Source of the DNA: an uncultured Mediterraneibacter sp.
GTDB lineage: Bacteria; Bacillota; Clostridia; Lachnospirales; Lachnospiraceae
Reading direction: 5' to 3'
Assembly: GCA_934418295.1 (NCBI GenBank)
Contig: CAKRWZ010000015.1
Span: forward strand, 1-29,208
Length of the DNA: 29,208 nt
Part shown: piece after piece, positions 14,072-22,727 of the stretch
How the letters are laid out: the number at the start of each line of letters is the position of its first letter
How positions within the stretch are numbered: the stretch's first letter is position 1
Program-made: the position numbers and the translations under genes
The notes under the pieces: generated by a model
Told to the model about the DNA's origin: nothing
What the model saw: the letters and a program-made list of their open reading frames with translations, nothing else
The model's database searches: none

Positions 14072-16648
14072 TCAGATTTTTTTACGCCCGCAGCACTGTT
14101 TGTACTTCTTGCCGCTTCCGCAGGGACACGGATCATTCGGATAGATCTTTTTATCTTCCCGCTTCTTCGGCGCACGCACTGCACTGTCGTCTTTATTGGT
14201 ACCGGTCACTTTTGCGACCTGTTCTCTTTCTACTTTCTGCTCGATCCGCACATGGAACAACGTTTTTACCGTAGCTTCCGTAATGCTCCGGGTCATCTCC
14301 CCGAACATCTCGTATCCCAGCATTTTATATTCCACCAGCGGATCTTTCTGTCCGTAAGCCTGCAGACCGATTCCCTGGCGAAGCTGATCCATATCGTCGA
14401 TATGGTCCATCCATTTTGCGTCGATGGCTTTCAAAAGCACCACGCGCTCCACTTCTCTTGCCTGCTCCTCTTCCGGGAACTCTGCCTCTTTTTCCTCGTA
14501 AGCTTTAACCGCCTTTTCTTTCAAAAGATGCTCCAGCTCTTTCGCCTGCATGTTTTCCACTTCTTCCACGGAAGGCATCTCCATCATCGGGATCGTATCT
14601 TTCAGACTGATCTCCAGCCCTGTCAGATCCCAGCTGTCCCGGTCAGCATCCTGCGGAATACAGCTTTCCACCGTATTTTCTACATAATCCGTGATCATGT
14701 GATAGATAGCATCCCGCATGTTTTCACCATCCAGGACCTGCCGTCTCTCTCCGTAAATGATTTCTCTCTGCTCATTCATAACCTGATCATATTCCAGCAG
14801 ATTCTTACGGATTCCGAAGTTGTTGCTCTCGATCTTCTTCTGTGCTTTCTCGATGGCGTTGGAAAGCATCTTATGTTCGATCTGTTCTCCGTCTTCCACG
14901 CCGACTGCATTAAACACACTCATCAGACGCTCAGAGCCAAACAGACGCATCAGATCATCTTCCAAAGAAAGATAAAATCTGGATTCACCCGGATCTCCCT
15001 GTCGTCCGGAACGTCCGCGCAGCTGGTTGTCGATACGTCTGGACTCGTGTCTCTCTGTACCGATGATCTTCAGACCGCCGGCTTTCTTAGACTCTTCATC
15101 CAGCTTGATATCTGTACCACGACCGGCCATGTTGGTCGCGATGGTGACCGCTCCGTGCAGTCCGGCATCGGCTACGATCTCTGCCTCTTTCTCGTGGAAT
15201 TTTGCATTCAACACATTATGCAAAATGCCTTCTTTGCGCAGCATCCGGCTCAAAAGCTCGGACACCTCGATGGTGATCGTACCTACCAGTACCGGCTGTC
15301 CGGTGGCATGGGCACGTTTTACCTCTTCTACAACCGCCTCGTATTTTTCTTTCTTTGTCTTATATACCGCATCGTTAAGATCCAATCTGCGCACCGGCTC
15401 ATTGGTCGGAATCTCCACAACGTCCATTCCGTAAATATCGCGGAACTCCTGCTCCTCCGTCAACGCAGTACCGGTCATACCGCATTTTTTATCGTATTTA
15501 TTGAACAAATTCTGGAACGTAATGGTCGCCAGTGTTTTGCTCTCTCTCTTTACTTTTACATGCTCTTTTGCCTCGATTGCCTGATGCAGACCATCTGAAT
15601 AACGGCGGCCCGGCATGATACGTCCGGTAAACTCATCTACGATCATAACTTCGTCGTCCGGCGTCACCACATAGTCCTGGTCGCGGAACATCAGATTGTG
15701 TGCGCGCAAAGCCAGGATCACATTGTGCTGAAGCTCCAGATTCTCCGCATCGGCCAGGTTGTCGATATGGAAGAACTGCTCTACTTTCTTTACACCGTCT
15801 TCTGTAAGATTAACGGTCTTTTCTTTTTCATTGACGATGAAATCTCCGGTCTCAACAATCTCCTCTCCCAGGATTGCGTTCATCTTGGAGAACTCACCGC
15901 TGGCCTCGCCTCTCTGCAGCTGTCTCGCTAAAATATCGCAGGCTTCATAAAGTCTGGTTGACTTTCCGCTCTGGCCGGATATGATCAGCGGGGTTCTCGC
16001 TTCGTCAATCAAGACTGAGTCCACCTCATCGATGATGGCATAGTGCAGACCTCTCTGCACCAGCTGGTTTTTATAGACTACCATGTTGTCACGCAGATAA
16101 TCAAATCCCAGCTCATTATTGGTCACATACGTGATATCACAGTTGTATGCCGCTCTTCTTTCGTCATTATCCATGGAATTCAGGACGACGCCTACCGTCA
16201 ATCCGAGAAACTCATGTACCTGTCCCATCCACTCCGCATCACGCTTTGCCAGATAGTCGTTGACCGTAACGATCTGTACGCCTTTTCCTTCCAATGCATT
16301 CAGATAAGCCGGCAGTGTAGAGACCAACGTCTTTCCTTCACCGGTCTTCATCTCCGCAATACGTCCCTGATGAAGGATGATACCGCCGATCAGCTGCACT
16401 CTATAGTGCCGCATTTCCAGGGTCCTGGTAGCCGCCTCCCGGACTACCGCATAGGCTTCCGGAAGCAGATCGTCCAACGTCTCTCCCTCCTGAAGGCGCT
16501 TCTTAAACTCCAGTGTCTTTTCTCTCAGCTCCGTGTCCGACAATGCCTGCATTTCCGGTCCGAGGGCCTCGATATGATCCACAATGGGGTAAATTCGCTT
16601 TAATTCATGTTCACTGTGGGTACCAAATAATTTTTGCATCAAACCCAT
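14072..16648 (-). CDS. secA: Protein translocase ATPase subunit SecA
   Basis: SecA drives preproteins through SecYEG at the membrane. Walker A MKTGEGKT is at about residues 98-105, Walker B has IIDEVDS, and the helicase motifs TNMAGRGTDIKLD and QLRGRSGRQGDPG are present. The C-terminus ends in the zinc-binding SEC-C motif (CPCGSGKKYKQCC) that contacts SecB or lipid. At 858 residues it is a standard housekeeping SecA, not a SecA2. The ATG at 16648 has GAGGAG 11 bases upstream. It is first in secA-prfB-hom; a strong promoter is at 16699-16727. Confidence 0.98.
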   Translation of the reverse strand: MGLMQKLFGTHSEHELKRIYPIVDHIEALGPEMQALSDTELREKTLEFKKRLQEGETLDDLLPEAYAVVREAATRTLEMRHYRVQLIGGIILHQGRIAEMKTGEGKTLVSTLPAYLNALEGKGVQIVTVNDYLAKRDAEWMGQVHEFLGLTVGVVLNSMDNDERRAAYNCDITYVTNNELGFDYLRDNMVVYKNQLVQRGLHYAIIDEVDSVLIDEARTPLIISGQSGKSTRLYEACDILARQLQRGEASGEFSKMNAILGEEIVETGDFIVNEKEKTVNLTEDGVKKVEQFFHIDNLADAENLELQHNVILALRAHNLMFRDQDYVVTPDDEVMIVDEFTGRIMPGRRYSDGLHQAIEAKEHVKVKRESKTLATITFQNLFNKYDKKCGMTGTALTEEQEFRDIYGMDVVEIPTNEPVRRLDLNDAVYKTKKEKYEAVVEEVKRAHATGQPVLVGTITIEVSELLSRMLRKEGILHNVLNAKFHEKEAEIVADAGLHGAVTIATNMAGRGTDIKLDEESKKAGGLKIIGTERHESRRIDNQLRGRSGRQGDPGESRFYLSLEDDLMRLFGSERLMSVFNAVGVEDGEQIEHKMLSNAIEKAQKKIESNNFGIRKNLLEYDQVMNEQREIIYGERRQVLDGENMRDAIYHMITDYVENTVESCIPQDADRDSWDLTGLEISLKDTIPMMEMPSVEEVENMQAKELEHLLKEKAVKAYEEKEAEFPEEEQAREVERVVLLKAIDAKWMDHIDDMDQLRQGIGLQAYGQKDPLVEYKMLGYEMFGEMTRSITEATVKTLFHVRIEQKVEREQVAKVTGTNKDDSAVRAPKKREDKKIYPNDPCPCGSGKKYKQCCGRKKI

Positions 16649-16698
16649 AATCCAAATTACTCCTCATTTATCTATCAATTCTGTCGCATACATTCCAT

Positions 16699-16727
16699 AT
16701 TTTAACACTATATTTTCTTTTGTTCAA
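16699..16727 (-). promoter_or_regulatory. Promoter of secA-prfB-hom
   Basis: On the minus strand, -35 TTGAAC (16727-16722) and -10 TAAAAT (16704-16699) are 17 bases apart. Transcription would start near 16692, about 44 bases before the secA start codon. Confidence 0.6.
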
Positions 16728-16754
16728 CCATCTTTCCAACTGTTCACAGCTTAT

Positions 16755-17522
16755 TTACAGTTTGGAAATCTGCGCATAAGGAACCATTCCTCCAAAGAGA
16801 TCCAACGCACTTCCGATGGTGAAATCCAGAACGCCTCCCGTGAGCTTTTTAAAACGCTCCAACTCTTCCAATGACCCGATCCCTCCGGCATAAGTCATCG
16901 GTTTTTTCCCCCAGTCTGCCAGCAGCTTGATCAGCCTGTCTTCGCAGCCGGAACGTTTTCCCTCCACATCTACTCCGTGTATCAAAAATTCATCGCAATA
17001 ATCGGCCAGTTCATCTAATACCTGTTCTGACAGGACCACTTCCGTAAACTTCTGCCAACGGTCTGTCACAATCCGGTATTTTTCTTCCTTTTTCCGGCAG
17101 CTGAGGTCCAAGACCAGATGTTCTTTCCCAACCGTCTGTCTCAGCTGTTCCAAACGCTTCCAATCTACCTGTCCGTCCCGAAACACATATGAGGTTACGA
17201 TCACATGGCTTGCCCCCGCTTTCAGATATTCTTCCGCATTTTCCCGGGTCACGCTGCCGCCCAACTGCATTCCCTTCGGATATGCCGCCAGCGCTTCCAC
17301 GGCCTGTTTTTTGGTTGCTTCATAATAACAAGAAGACGGCGGATTCAATAAAATAATGTGTCCGCCTTTCAATCCGTCCCTCTGATAAAGCCGCGCATAC
17401 CAGGCTGCATCCAGCTCCGAGGCAAAATTGGTTCCTGCCCGGTCTCCTTCGTCCCGCAGACTTCCTCCGACGATCTGTTTTACCGTTCCGTTATGTATAT
17501 CGATGCATGGTCTGAATTTCAT
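16755..17522 (-). CDS. hisA: HisA-type ribotide isomerase, eukaryotic (HIS6-like) type
   Basis: This TIM-barrel enzyme should isomerise ProFAR to PRFAR in histidine synthesis. The 255-residue protein resembles yeast HIS6 more than ordinary bacterial HisA: CIDIHNGTVKQIVGG at 6-20, VIVTSYVF, LVLDLSCRKK (136-145), EFLIHGVDVEG, YAGGI and GSALDLFGG all have direct HIS6 counterparts. Asp8 and Asp139 are candidate catalytic or phosphate-loop residues. The start at 17522 has AGGAGG nine bases upstream. It stands alone with no other his gene in the window. Its TAA stop lies in a hairpin (16734-16767) that has no T tail. Confidence 0.9.
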   Translation of the reverse strand: MKFRPCIDIHNGTVKQIVGGSLRDEGDRAGTNFASELDAAWYARLYQRDGLKGGHIILLNPPSSCYYEATKKQAVEALAAYPKGMQLGGSVTRENAEEYLKAGASHVIVTSYVFRDGQVDWKRLEQLRQTVGKEHLVLDLSCRKKEEKYRIVTDRWQKFTEVVLSEQVLDELADYCDEFLIHGVDVEGKRSGCEDRLIKLLADWGKKPMTYAGGIGSLEELERFKKLTGGVLDFTIGSALDLFGGMVPYAQISKL

Positions 17523-17584
17523 ACCTGCTTTCCTCCTGTTCTCAGACTTTCGACCATCATAGCACACTGCTTTTGCAGCCGCAA

Positions 17585-17612
17585 GAAGGGATGTGCCGAC
17601 GCACATCCCTTC
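17585..17612 (-). terminator. Hairpin terminator after the lipoprotein gene
   Basis: A perfect 12-bp stem GAAGGGATGTGC/GCACATCCCTTC with a 4-base loop lies 26 bases past the lipoprotein stop and before hisA. The minus-strand tail is only TTCTTG, so termination may be partial and hisA may be reached by read-through. Confidence 0.55.
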
Positions 17613-17638
17613 CGTGATGATCTGTTTGATATCGATCC

Positions 17639-17980
17639 TTACTTTGCTTCATTTTTATTTTCTGTGTCCGTTGTGCGGTCCTCCGTCAGATCTTCTACTG
17701 CGTCCCCCGCTCCGTCGGTGATATCCTGTACGGTCCTTCCGGCATCATCTACCGCATTTTCGATGTCTCCCCCCACGGTTCCCCGGTTTTTATCCCGTTC
17801 GTCTTCGGAGTTTTCCTCGGTTTTTTCTCCGTTATCCTTGCTTTCTTCCGGATAAGAAGCCTCGTCTGTCCCTGCATCTCCCATTCCGGCTTCATCCTTC
17901 GACCGATCTCCGCAGGCAGACATATTTACAGCGATACATATGCATGCCGCCAGCACACACCATTTTTTCCACATTTTCAT
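17639..17980 (-). CDS. Small acidic lipoprotein of unknown function
   Basis: I do not recognise a family. The 113-residue product starts with a lipoprotein signal peptide (MKMWKKW, hydrophobic core, lipobox MSAC with Cys23), so it should be anchored on the outer face of the membrane. The mature part is very acidic and low in complexity (DEAGMGDAGTDEAS, EESKDNGEKTEENSEDE). Near the C-terminus there are imperfect amphipathic repeats of the style DDAGRTVQDITDGAGDAVEDLTED cut into about 10-residue units. The start at 17980 is set by AAAGGGAG; an upstream ATG is less likely. It sits between fbp and hisA on the same strand. Confidence 0.7.
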   Translation of the reverse strand: MKMWKKWCVLAACICIAVNMSACGDRSKDEAGMGDAGTDEASYPEESKDNGEKTEENSEDERDKNRGTVGGDIENAVDDAGRTVQDITDGAGDAVEDLTEDRTTDTENKNEAK

Positions 17981-18074
17981 AGATGTTATCTCCCTTTCCA
18001 TAAAAAATCTTTTGTCTAGTAATATCTGCACTTCCAAAAGGATTATGTATGGGAAATATTTCTAAAATGCAAAA

Positions 18075-20018
18075 TTAAAGTTTTTCGGTCAATGTACCGT
18101 TTCTGTAAGCTTCCAAAAGCACCTCCAGATCGGCTACCTCTTCCTTCAGTTTGCTTCCGATATCCGTATCTCCTACCAGCTTTCTCTCCAGCATTTGTGT
18201 GACGATCACTGTTTCTGAATGAATATCACTTCCGTTTTCAATGGCCAGTTCCTTCGACTGGAACGGCTCATGAGCGACCAGACGAAGTCCCTGTGAATTG
18301 TAGATCAAGGTATATCCGGCAATTCCGGTTTCTTTCTGATATGCTCTGGAAAATCCGCCGTCAATGATCAAAAGCTTTCCGCCGCATTTGATGGGGCTCT
18401 CACCGTTTTTACTCTTCACCGGCACGTGTCCGTTGATGATATGAGAACCTTTGGAAAGAAGTCCGAAAGCTCCCAGGATCCGGTCCAGCACTTCTTCGTT
18501 TTCCAGGAATCTGTAATATGCATTTTTCGTTTCTTTATGGGTCTCTTTATCTGCAAGGAAATACCGCTCGAAGGTCGCCATTTTGTCTTTTCCGAAAAGA
18601 GGGGAATCCGGATGTAGCCATATATACCACATCATGTCTTTTCCTTTTTCTTTTTCTACCATATCAAGTGCAAAGAACCCTTTCCGCACATAACTTTCCA
18701 GCGCTTCATACAGTTCCTGTCCACGGTATTTCTTCCCGTAGATCTCCACCGTTTTCAATTCTCCGTTCTCATCCAGCGGAACACAGCCATGATACAGAAG
18801 ATTTCCGTTATATACTTTATAAAGTCCGCCTTTCGACAACAAGAACCGCATATGTTCCCGCAGTTTGTGGCAGCCTGTAAACGCCTTTTCCAGACGATCC
18901 ATGATATCTTCTTCCTCCGGCGTCAATTTGTACGGATTTTTCGGGTCGATAGTCGGAAAATTCTTATCCAAAAGCTCATAGGTCTTCCCGTCCAGACGGA
19001 TGGTTCCTTTTTCATAATCGATGCGGTGCAATAAATTTCTTTTTTCCAGATGAAACCACGGATTCCGAGCAATGATCTGTCCTTCCACTTTAAACTGGAT
19101 GATGGAGATTGCCTTGTGCATCCGAAGGTTCAGCTCGCGATCCTCCTGCTGCGGTCCCTTTAATGCGAAACAGGTACACGGATCATCCCCGTAGACCCGG
19201 AGTGCAAAAGCTGCCAGCGGAAGCAGGTTGATCCCGTAACCGTCTTCCAGGATATCCAGATTGCCATACCGTGCACAGATACGGATCACATTGGCGATAC
19301 ATCCTCTCTGTCCTGCTGCCGCTCCCATCCAGAGCACGTCGTGATTTCCCCACTGAACATCCACCGAATGATAATCGATCAGCATATCTACAATATGATG
19401 TGGACCAGGACCTCTGTCATAAATGTCCCCGACAATATGGAGATGATCTACTACCAGTCTCTGGATCAAATGTGCCAGCGCATAGATAAAATCTCCCGCA
19501 CGCCCGATCCTTACAATGGTTTTAATAATATTATTGTAATAGGATTCTTTATCCGAAACATCCGTCTTTTCCGTGATCAACTCTTCGATCACATATGCAA
19601 AATCTTTCGGCAAAGCCTTTCGCACTTTAGAACGCGTATATTTGCTCGCCGCTCTTTTGCTCAACTCCACCAAACGATAAAGATTCGTCATATACCAATC
19701 TTCCAGATTCGGCTCCGTTTTTTTGATCAGATCGATCCGCTCTCTCGGATAATATACCAAAGACGCCAGGTCTTTTTTGTCTCTGGCACTCAAGCTGTTC
19801 CCGAACACTGAGTCGATCTTTCTCCTGACAGATCCGGAACCGTTTCGCAGCACATGTGAGAACGCTTCGTATTCTCCGTGCACATCCGTCAGAAAATGTT
19901 CCGTTCCTTTCGGCAGATTTAAAATTGCTTCCAAATTGATGATCTGCGTCGATGCAGCCGCGATCGTCGGATACAGTTCAGACAGCCTTTCCAGGTACTT
20001 TTCTTCCAGGGATTTCAT
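18075..20018 (-). CDS. fbp: Fructose-1,6-bisphosphatase class III
   Basis: This gluconeogenic enzyme hydrolyses fructose-1,6-bisphosphate to fructose-6-phosphate. It is the Firmicute-specific class III, a calcineurin-like metallophosphatase: DVHGEYEAF (45-53), GDIYDRGPGP (near 198), WGNHDVLWMGA (near 224) and NGHVPVK (near 529) supply the metal and phosphate ligands. The 647-residue length agrees with Bacillus Fbp (about 670). The start at 20018 is set by GGAAAGGAG; a 9-codon longer frame lacks a site. It follows dapB by 27 bases and is likely co-transcribed with it. Confidence 0.96.
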   Translation of the reverse strand: MKSLEEKYLERLSELYPTIAAASTQIINLEAILNLPKGTEHFLTDVHGEYEAFSHVLRNGSGSVRRKIDSVFGNSLSARDKKDLASLVYYPRERIDLIKKTEPNLEDWYMTNLYRLVELSKRAASKYTRSKVRKALPKDFAYVIEELITEKTDVSDKESYYNNIIKTIVRIGRAGDFIYALAHLIQRLVVDHLHIVGDIYDRGPGPHHIVDMLIDYHSVDVQWGNHDVLWMGAAAGQRGCIANVIRICARYGNLDILEDGYGINLLPLAAFALRVYGDDPCTCFALKGPQQEDRELNLRMHKAISIIQFKVEGQIIARNPWFHLEKRNLLHRIDYEKGTIRLDGKTYELLDKNFPTIDPKNPYKLTPEEEDIMDRLEKAFTGCHKLREHMRFLLSKGGLYKVYNGNLLYHGCVPLDENGELKTVEIYGKKYRGQELYEALESYVRKGFFALDMVEKEKGKDMMWYIWLHPDSPLFGKDKMATFERYFLADKETHKETKNAYYRFLENEEVLDRILGAFGLLSKGSHIINGHVPVKSKNGESPIKCGGKLLIIDGGFSRAYQKETGIAGYTLIYNSQGLRLVAHEPFQSKELAIENGSDIHSETVIVTQMLERKLVGDTDIGSKLKEEVADLEVLLEAYRNGTLTEKL

Positions 20019-20045
20019 CTCTTTCTCCTTTCCCCATCTTTTCAT

Positions 20046-20807
20046 TTATGAAAACTGAATCACATCTCCCATGTCATACATGCCGGCCGGCTTTCCGGCA
20101 AGAAATTTTGCTGCTTCCAGGGCACCTTTTCCGAAAATGCTCCGGGAATAAGCCGTGTGCTTAAATTCAATCACTTCATCGGTTCCTGCGAAAAGGACCT
20201 CGTGCTCACCTACGATCGTTCCGCCTCGTACTGCTGAGATCCCGATTTCTTTCTCGGCACGTTTTCTGTGTACCTGGCTTCTGTCATACACATAGGTATA
20301 TTCCTGATCCAACGCTTCGTTGATGGAATCTGCCAGCGCCAGCGCCGTTCCGCTGGGGGCATCCAGCTTCTGGTTGTGGTGACGCTCCACCAGTTCGATA
20401 TCGTAACCTGCAGGCGCCAGGATCTTTGCAGCATTCTGCAGAAGTTTCAGCAAAAGATTGATCCCTACCGACATATTTGCCGACTTCAGTACCGCGATCT
20501 TTTCGGAAACCGCATGTACTTTTTCCAGCTGCTCCTCCGAAAGTCCCGTGCTGCACAATACCACCGGCAGCCGTTTTGCTTCACAGTAATCCAAAAGTCC
20601 GTTTACTGCAGCCGCAGAAGAAAAATCGACCACTACATCCGCTTTTACATCACAGTGGGCCGGATCTGCAAACACCGGATACTCATTTTCCACACCTGTG
20701 TATGGATCGATTCCCGCCACAATCTGTACCTTGTCATCTTTTTTTGCCAATTCCGTGATGACACGTCCCATTTTTCCGTTGCATCCATGCAATATTACTT
20801 TTACCAT
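20046..20807 (-). CDS. dapB: 4-hydroxy-tetrahydrodipicolinate reductase
   Basis: DapB carries out the NAD(P)H reduction step after DapA in lysine and diaminopimelate synthesis. The dinucleotide motif is HGCNGKMGR (7-15); the catalytic His and Lys lie in ERHHNQKLDAPSGTA (His143/144, Lys147). CSTGLS (85-90) and the GMYDMGDVIQF terminus are typical. Length of 253 residues is normal. AGAAGGAG precedes the ATG. It follows dapA at a distance of 123 bases containing a hairpin, so its expression may be lower than dapA. Confidence 0.97.
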   Translation of the reverse strand: MVKVILHGCNGKMGRVITELAKKDDKVQIVAGIDPYTGVENEYPVFADPAHCDVKADVVVDFSSAAAVNGLLDYCEAKRLPVVLCSTGLSEEQLEKVHAVSEKIAVLKSANMSVGINLLLKLLQNAAKILAPAGYDIELVERHHNQKLDAPSGTALALADSINEALDQEYTYVYDRSQVHRKRAEKEIGISAVRGGTIVGEHEVLFAGTDEVIEFKHTAYSRSIFGKGALEAAKFLAGKPAGMYDMGDVIQFS

Positions 20808-20859
20808 AATCTTCTCCTTCTGTTTTGATAATAAAATCTCAATCTTCTGTTAAAATCGT

Positions 20860-20905
20860 AAAAGGATATCACTCGTGTCTGCCGACCAACGGATGATACC
20901 CTTTT
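20860..20905 (-). terminator. Terminator-like hairpin between dapA and dapB
   Basis: On the minus strand AAAAGG and TATCATCCGT pair with ACGAGTGATA and CCTTTT, with one bulged base in each arm, one mismatch and a 12-base loop; CCTTTTACGATTTT follows. On the plus strand the tail is CTTTTGCTTTCTT. It probably attenuates dapA transcripts before dapB. I found no lysine or other riboswitch aptamer here. Confidence 0.55.
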
Positions 20906-20930
20906 GCTTTCTTCTTCACCAGCTTCTATG

Positions 20931-21821
20931 CTAAGCTAATTTGATTCCAAAATCAATCATTGCTTTTTTCAGTTCTTCTGTGTGCTGCGGTGTCAGCTCT
21001 GTCAGCGGAAGACGCAGTCCTCCGACTTCCATCCCCATCAGATTTACCGCTTTTTTCACCGGGATCGGATTTACCTCGCAGAAAAGCTTTGAGATCAACG
21101 GCAATGCTTTCAGCTGCAGATCACGGCTTCCCTTTACGTCCCTTGCTGCGTATTTTGCAACGATATCATGGGCTGCCTGCGGCGCCACATTGGAAAGGAC
21201 AGAAATGACACCCTTTCCGCCCAGAGACAGAATCGGTACGATCTGATCATCGTTTCCGGAATACAGATCGATGTTTCCGTCTGTCAGCTGCATGATCTTT
21301 GCCACCTGGGAAATGTTGCCGGAAGCTTCTTTTACTCCGACGATATTTTCCGTCTCTTTTACCAGAGTCGCCACTGTCTCCGGCTCGATATTGACTCCGG
21401 TCCTGCTTGCAACGCTGTACAGGATGATCGGAGCTTTTACTTCTGCTGCCACGGCTTTATAATGCGCGATCAATCCCTGCTGTGTAGCCTTGTTGTAATA
21501 AGGCGTTACCAGCAGCAGTCCGTCTGCACCTGCCTCAGATGCCTCTCTGGACATTTCGATCGCAGTGTATGTAGAATTGGAACCTGTCCCGGCAATAACC
21601 GGAAGTCTTCCCTTCGTTCTCTCGATCGTAAATTTTACACAATCCATGTGCTCCTCTTCGGATAACGTAGATGATTCTCCCGTCGTCCCGCAGATGACGA
21701 TTGCATCTGTCCCGTTCGCACAATGAAAATCGATCAGTTCGTCTAATTTATCATAATTTATACTTCCATCTTCATGAAACGGAGTAATGATCGCTACTCC
21801 AGCACCTTCAAAAACAGTCAT
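20931..21821 (-). CDS. dapA: 4-hydroxy-tetrahydrodipicolinate synthase
   Basis: DapA condenses pyruvate and aspartate semialdehyde, the first step of the lysine/diaminopimelate branch. The Schiff-base lysine is Lys164 (VGVKEASGN), the conserved tyrosine is Tyr135 and the aspartate semialdehyde-binding arginine is Arg140. The GTTGES motif is at 45-50. The usual YNVPSRTG reads YSVASRTG here (Ser136, Ala138). Length of 296 residues is standard. The start at 21821 is set by AGGAGGG; an in-frame ATG 21 codons earlier overlaps the promoter. Competing use of aspartate semialdehyde by hom is encoded 8 kb away. Confidence 0.96.
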   Translation of the reverse strand: MTVFEGAGVAIITPFHEDGSINYDKLDELIDFHCANGTDAIVICGTTGESSTLSEEEHMDCVKFTIERTKGRLPVIAGTGSNSTYTAIEMSREASEAGADGLLLVTPYYNKATQQGLIAHYKAVAAEVKAPIILYSVASRTGVNIEPETVATLVKETENIVGVKEASGNISQVAKIMQLTDGNIDLYSGNDDQIVPILSLGGKGVISVLSNVAPQAAHDIVAKYAARDVKGSRDLQLKALPLISKLFCEVNPIPVKKAVNLMGMEVGGLRLPLTELTPQHTEELKKAMIDFGIKLA

Positions 21822-21855
21822 TTGAACCCTCCTGACACTACTTTTATTGCTGTAA

Positions 21856-21884
21856 ATTCTATCATTATTGAACTGGGATGTCAA
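21856..21884 (-). promoter_or_regulatory. Promoter of dapA
   Basis: On the minus strand, a perfect -35 TTGACA (21884-21879), 17-base spacer, TGA extended element and -10 TAGAAT (21861-21856). It gives a short leader of about 28 nt, too short for a riboswitch. Confidence 0.75.
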
Positions 21885-21923
21885 TTGGTTTCAGGCACCG
21901 GAAATTTTATCATAATTTTGCTC

Positions 21924-22556
21924 CTATAAATCTTCTACACATTCCAGTTTGCTGACTGAAACCTCGTAGGCCGTCCTGGTCTGGGTTTCCGTCTCCGATA
22001 ATTTTTTTACATAATCCCTGCTCTGGATCCTTCCGATCAGCTGTACATGCTGTCCCACATCAAACCCGGAAACATATCTGGCATTTCTTCCCCAGCAGAT
22101 GCAGGGGATATAATCCGATTTCCCGTAAGGTCTGTTTACGGCAAGCAGCAGATCTGCGATCTCCCTTCCCAGCGGCGTCTTCCGATACACCGGCAATTTG
22201 CAGATATAACCTTCCAAAATGATCTGATTGGTCTTCGATGCATCCATTTCCTCTTCCACAAATGCAATCTCCCGCACAAACACTGATAAAACCAACCGGT
22301 TTTTTTGTTCTTCATGACGATTGTATGAACGGAATTGTCCGGTTACATAAATGTATTCCCCGCGATAATCCTGAGTCACGTCAATGAGACGTTCCGAGAT
22401 CATCAGCGGGATCCGATCTTCCGAATTGCTCAGCCTTTTCACCGAGATCTCCAGCATATAAAACCCTTCACCGAACACCTCGTGGCTGAACTGAAATTCC
22501 GTCACCACTTCACCCATCACAGTTACCTGGTTGTTCTCAATCACCTTATCCGACAT
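21924..22556 (-). CDS. Single-stranded DNA-binding protein with two OB-fold-like domains
   Basis: The second half (about 110-205) is SSB-like: NQIILEGYI, PVYRKTPLG, LLLAVNRPYGKSDYIPCICW, VQLIGRIQSR and YEVSVSKLE follow the usual order. The first half (about 8-97: NNQVTVMGEVV, EYIYVTGQFRSYN, LVLSVFVREI) looks like a diverged copy of the same fold. The 210-residue protein lacks the acidic DDDIPF-type tip that recruits partners in canonical SSB; it ends ECVEDL. It is therefore probably an accessory SSB rather than the replication SSB. The start at 22556 has AGGGAG about 14 bases upstream, a loose spacing. It diverges from typA. Confidence 0.85.
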   Translation of the reverse strand: MSDKVIENNQVTVMGEVVTEFQFSHEVFGEGFYMLEISVKRLSNSEDRIPLMISERLIDVTQDYRGEYIYVTGQFRSYNRHEEQKNRLVLSVFVREIAFVEEEMDASKTNQIILEGYICKLPVYRKTPLGREIADLLLAVNRPYGKSDYIPCICWGRNARYVSGFDVGQHVQLIGRIQSRDYVKKLSETETQTRTAYEVSVSKLECVEDL

Positions 22557-22648
22557 AATACTCTTATTTCTCCCTTCCTCTTCACAGTATTTTTGAGTCA
22601 CTACCAAGTCTATGAAGTGATTTCCTGTTTTAGAACCGTTTCCTGCTA

Positions 22649-22677
22649 TTGTAAAAATAAATTTTTTGATATAAAAT
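22649..22677 (+). promoter_or_regulatory. Promoter of typA
   Basis: The -35 box TTGTAA (22649-22654) and -10 box TAAAAT (22672-22677) have a 17-base spacer in a very AT-rich region. Transcription would start near 22685, 43 bases before the typA start codon. Confidence 0.55.
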
Positions 22678-22727
22678 AAAAAATGCTGTATTTTCAGTAA
22701 TTTATAAAAAAGGAAGTATCTGACCAT

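Noticed and set aside
14252..15598. Long plus-strand open frame (448 codons) opposite secA
   Set aside because: It lies fully antisense to SecA, has a His/Phe/Leu-rich composition typical of reversed coding sequence, and no ribosome binding site or family match.
16734..16767. Hairpin at the hisA stop codon as an intrinsic terminator
   Set aside because: The stem is 10 bp with a bulge but no T tract follows on the minus strand, so it is mentioned only as a structure.
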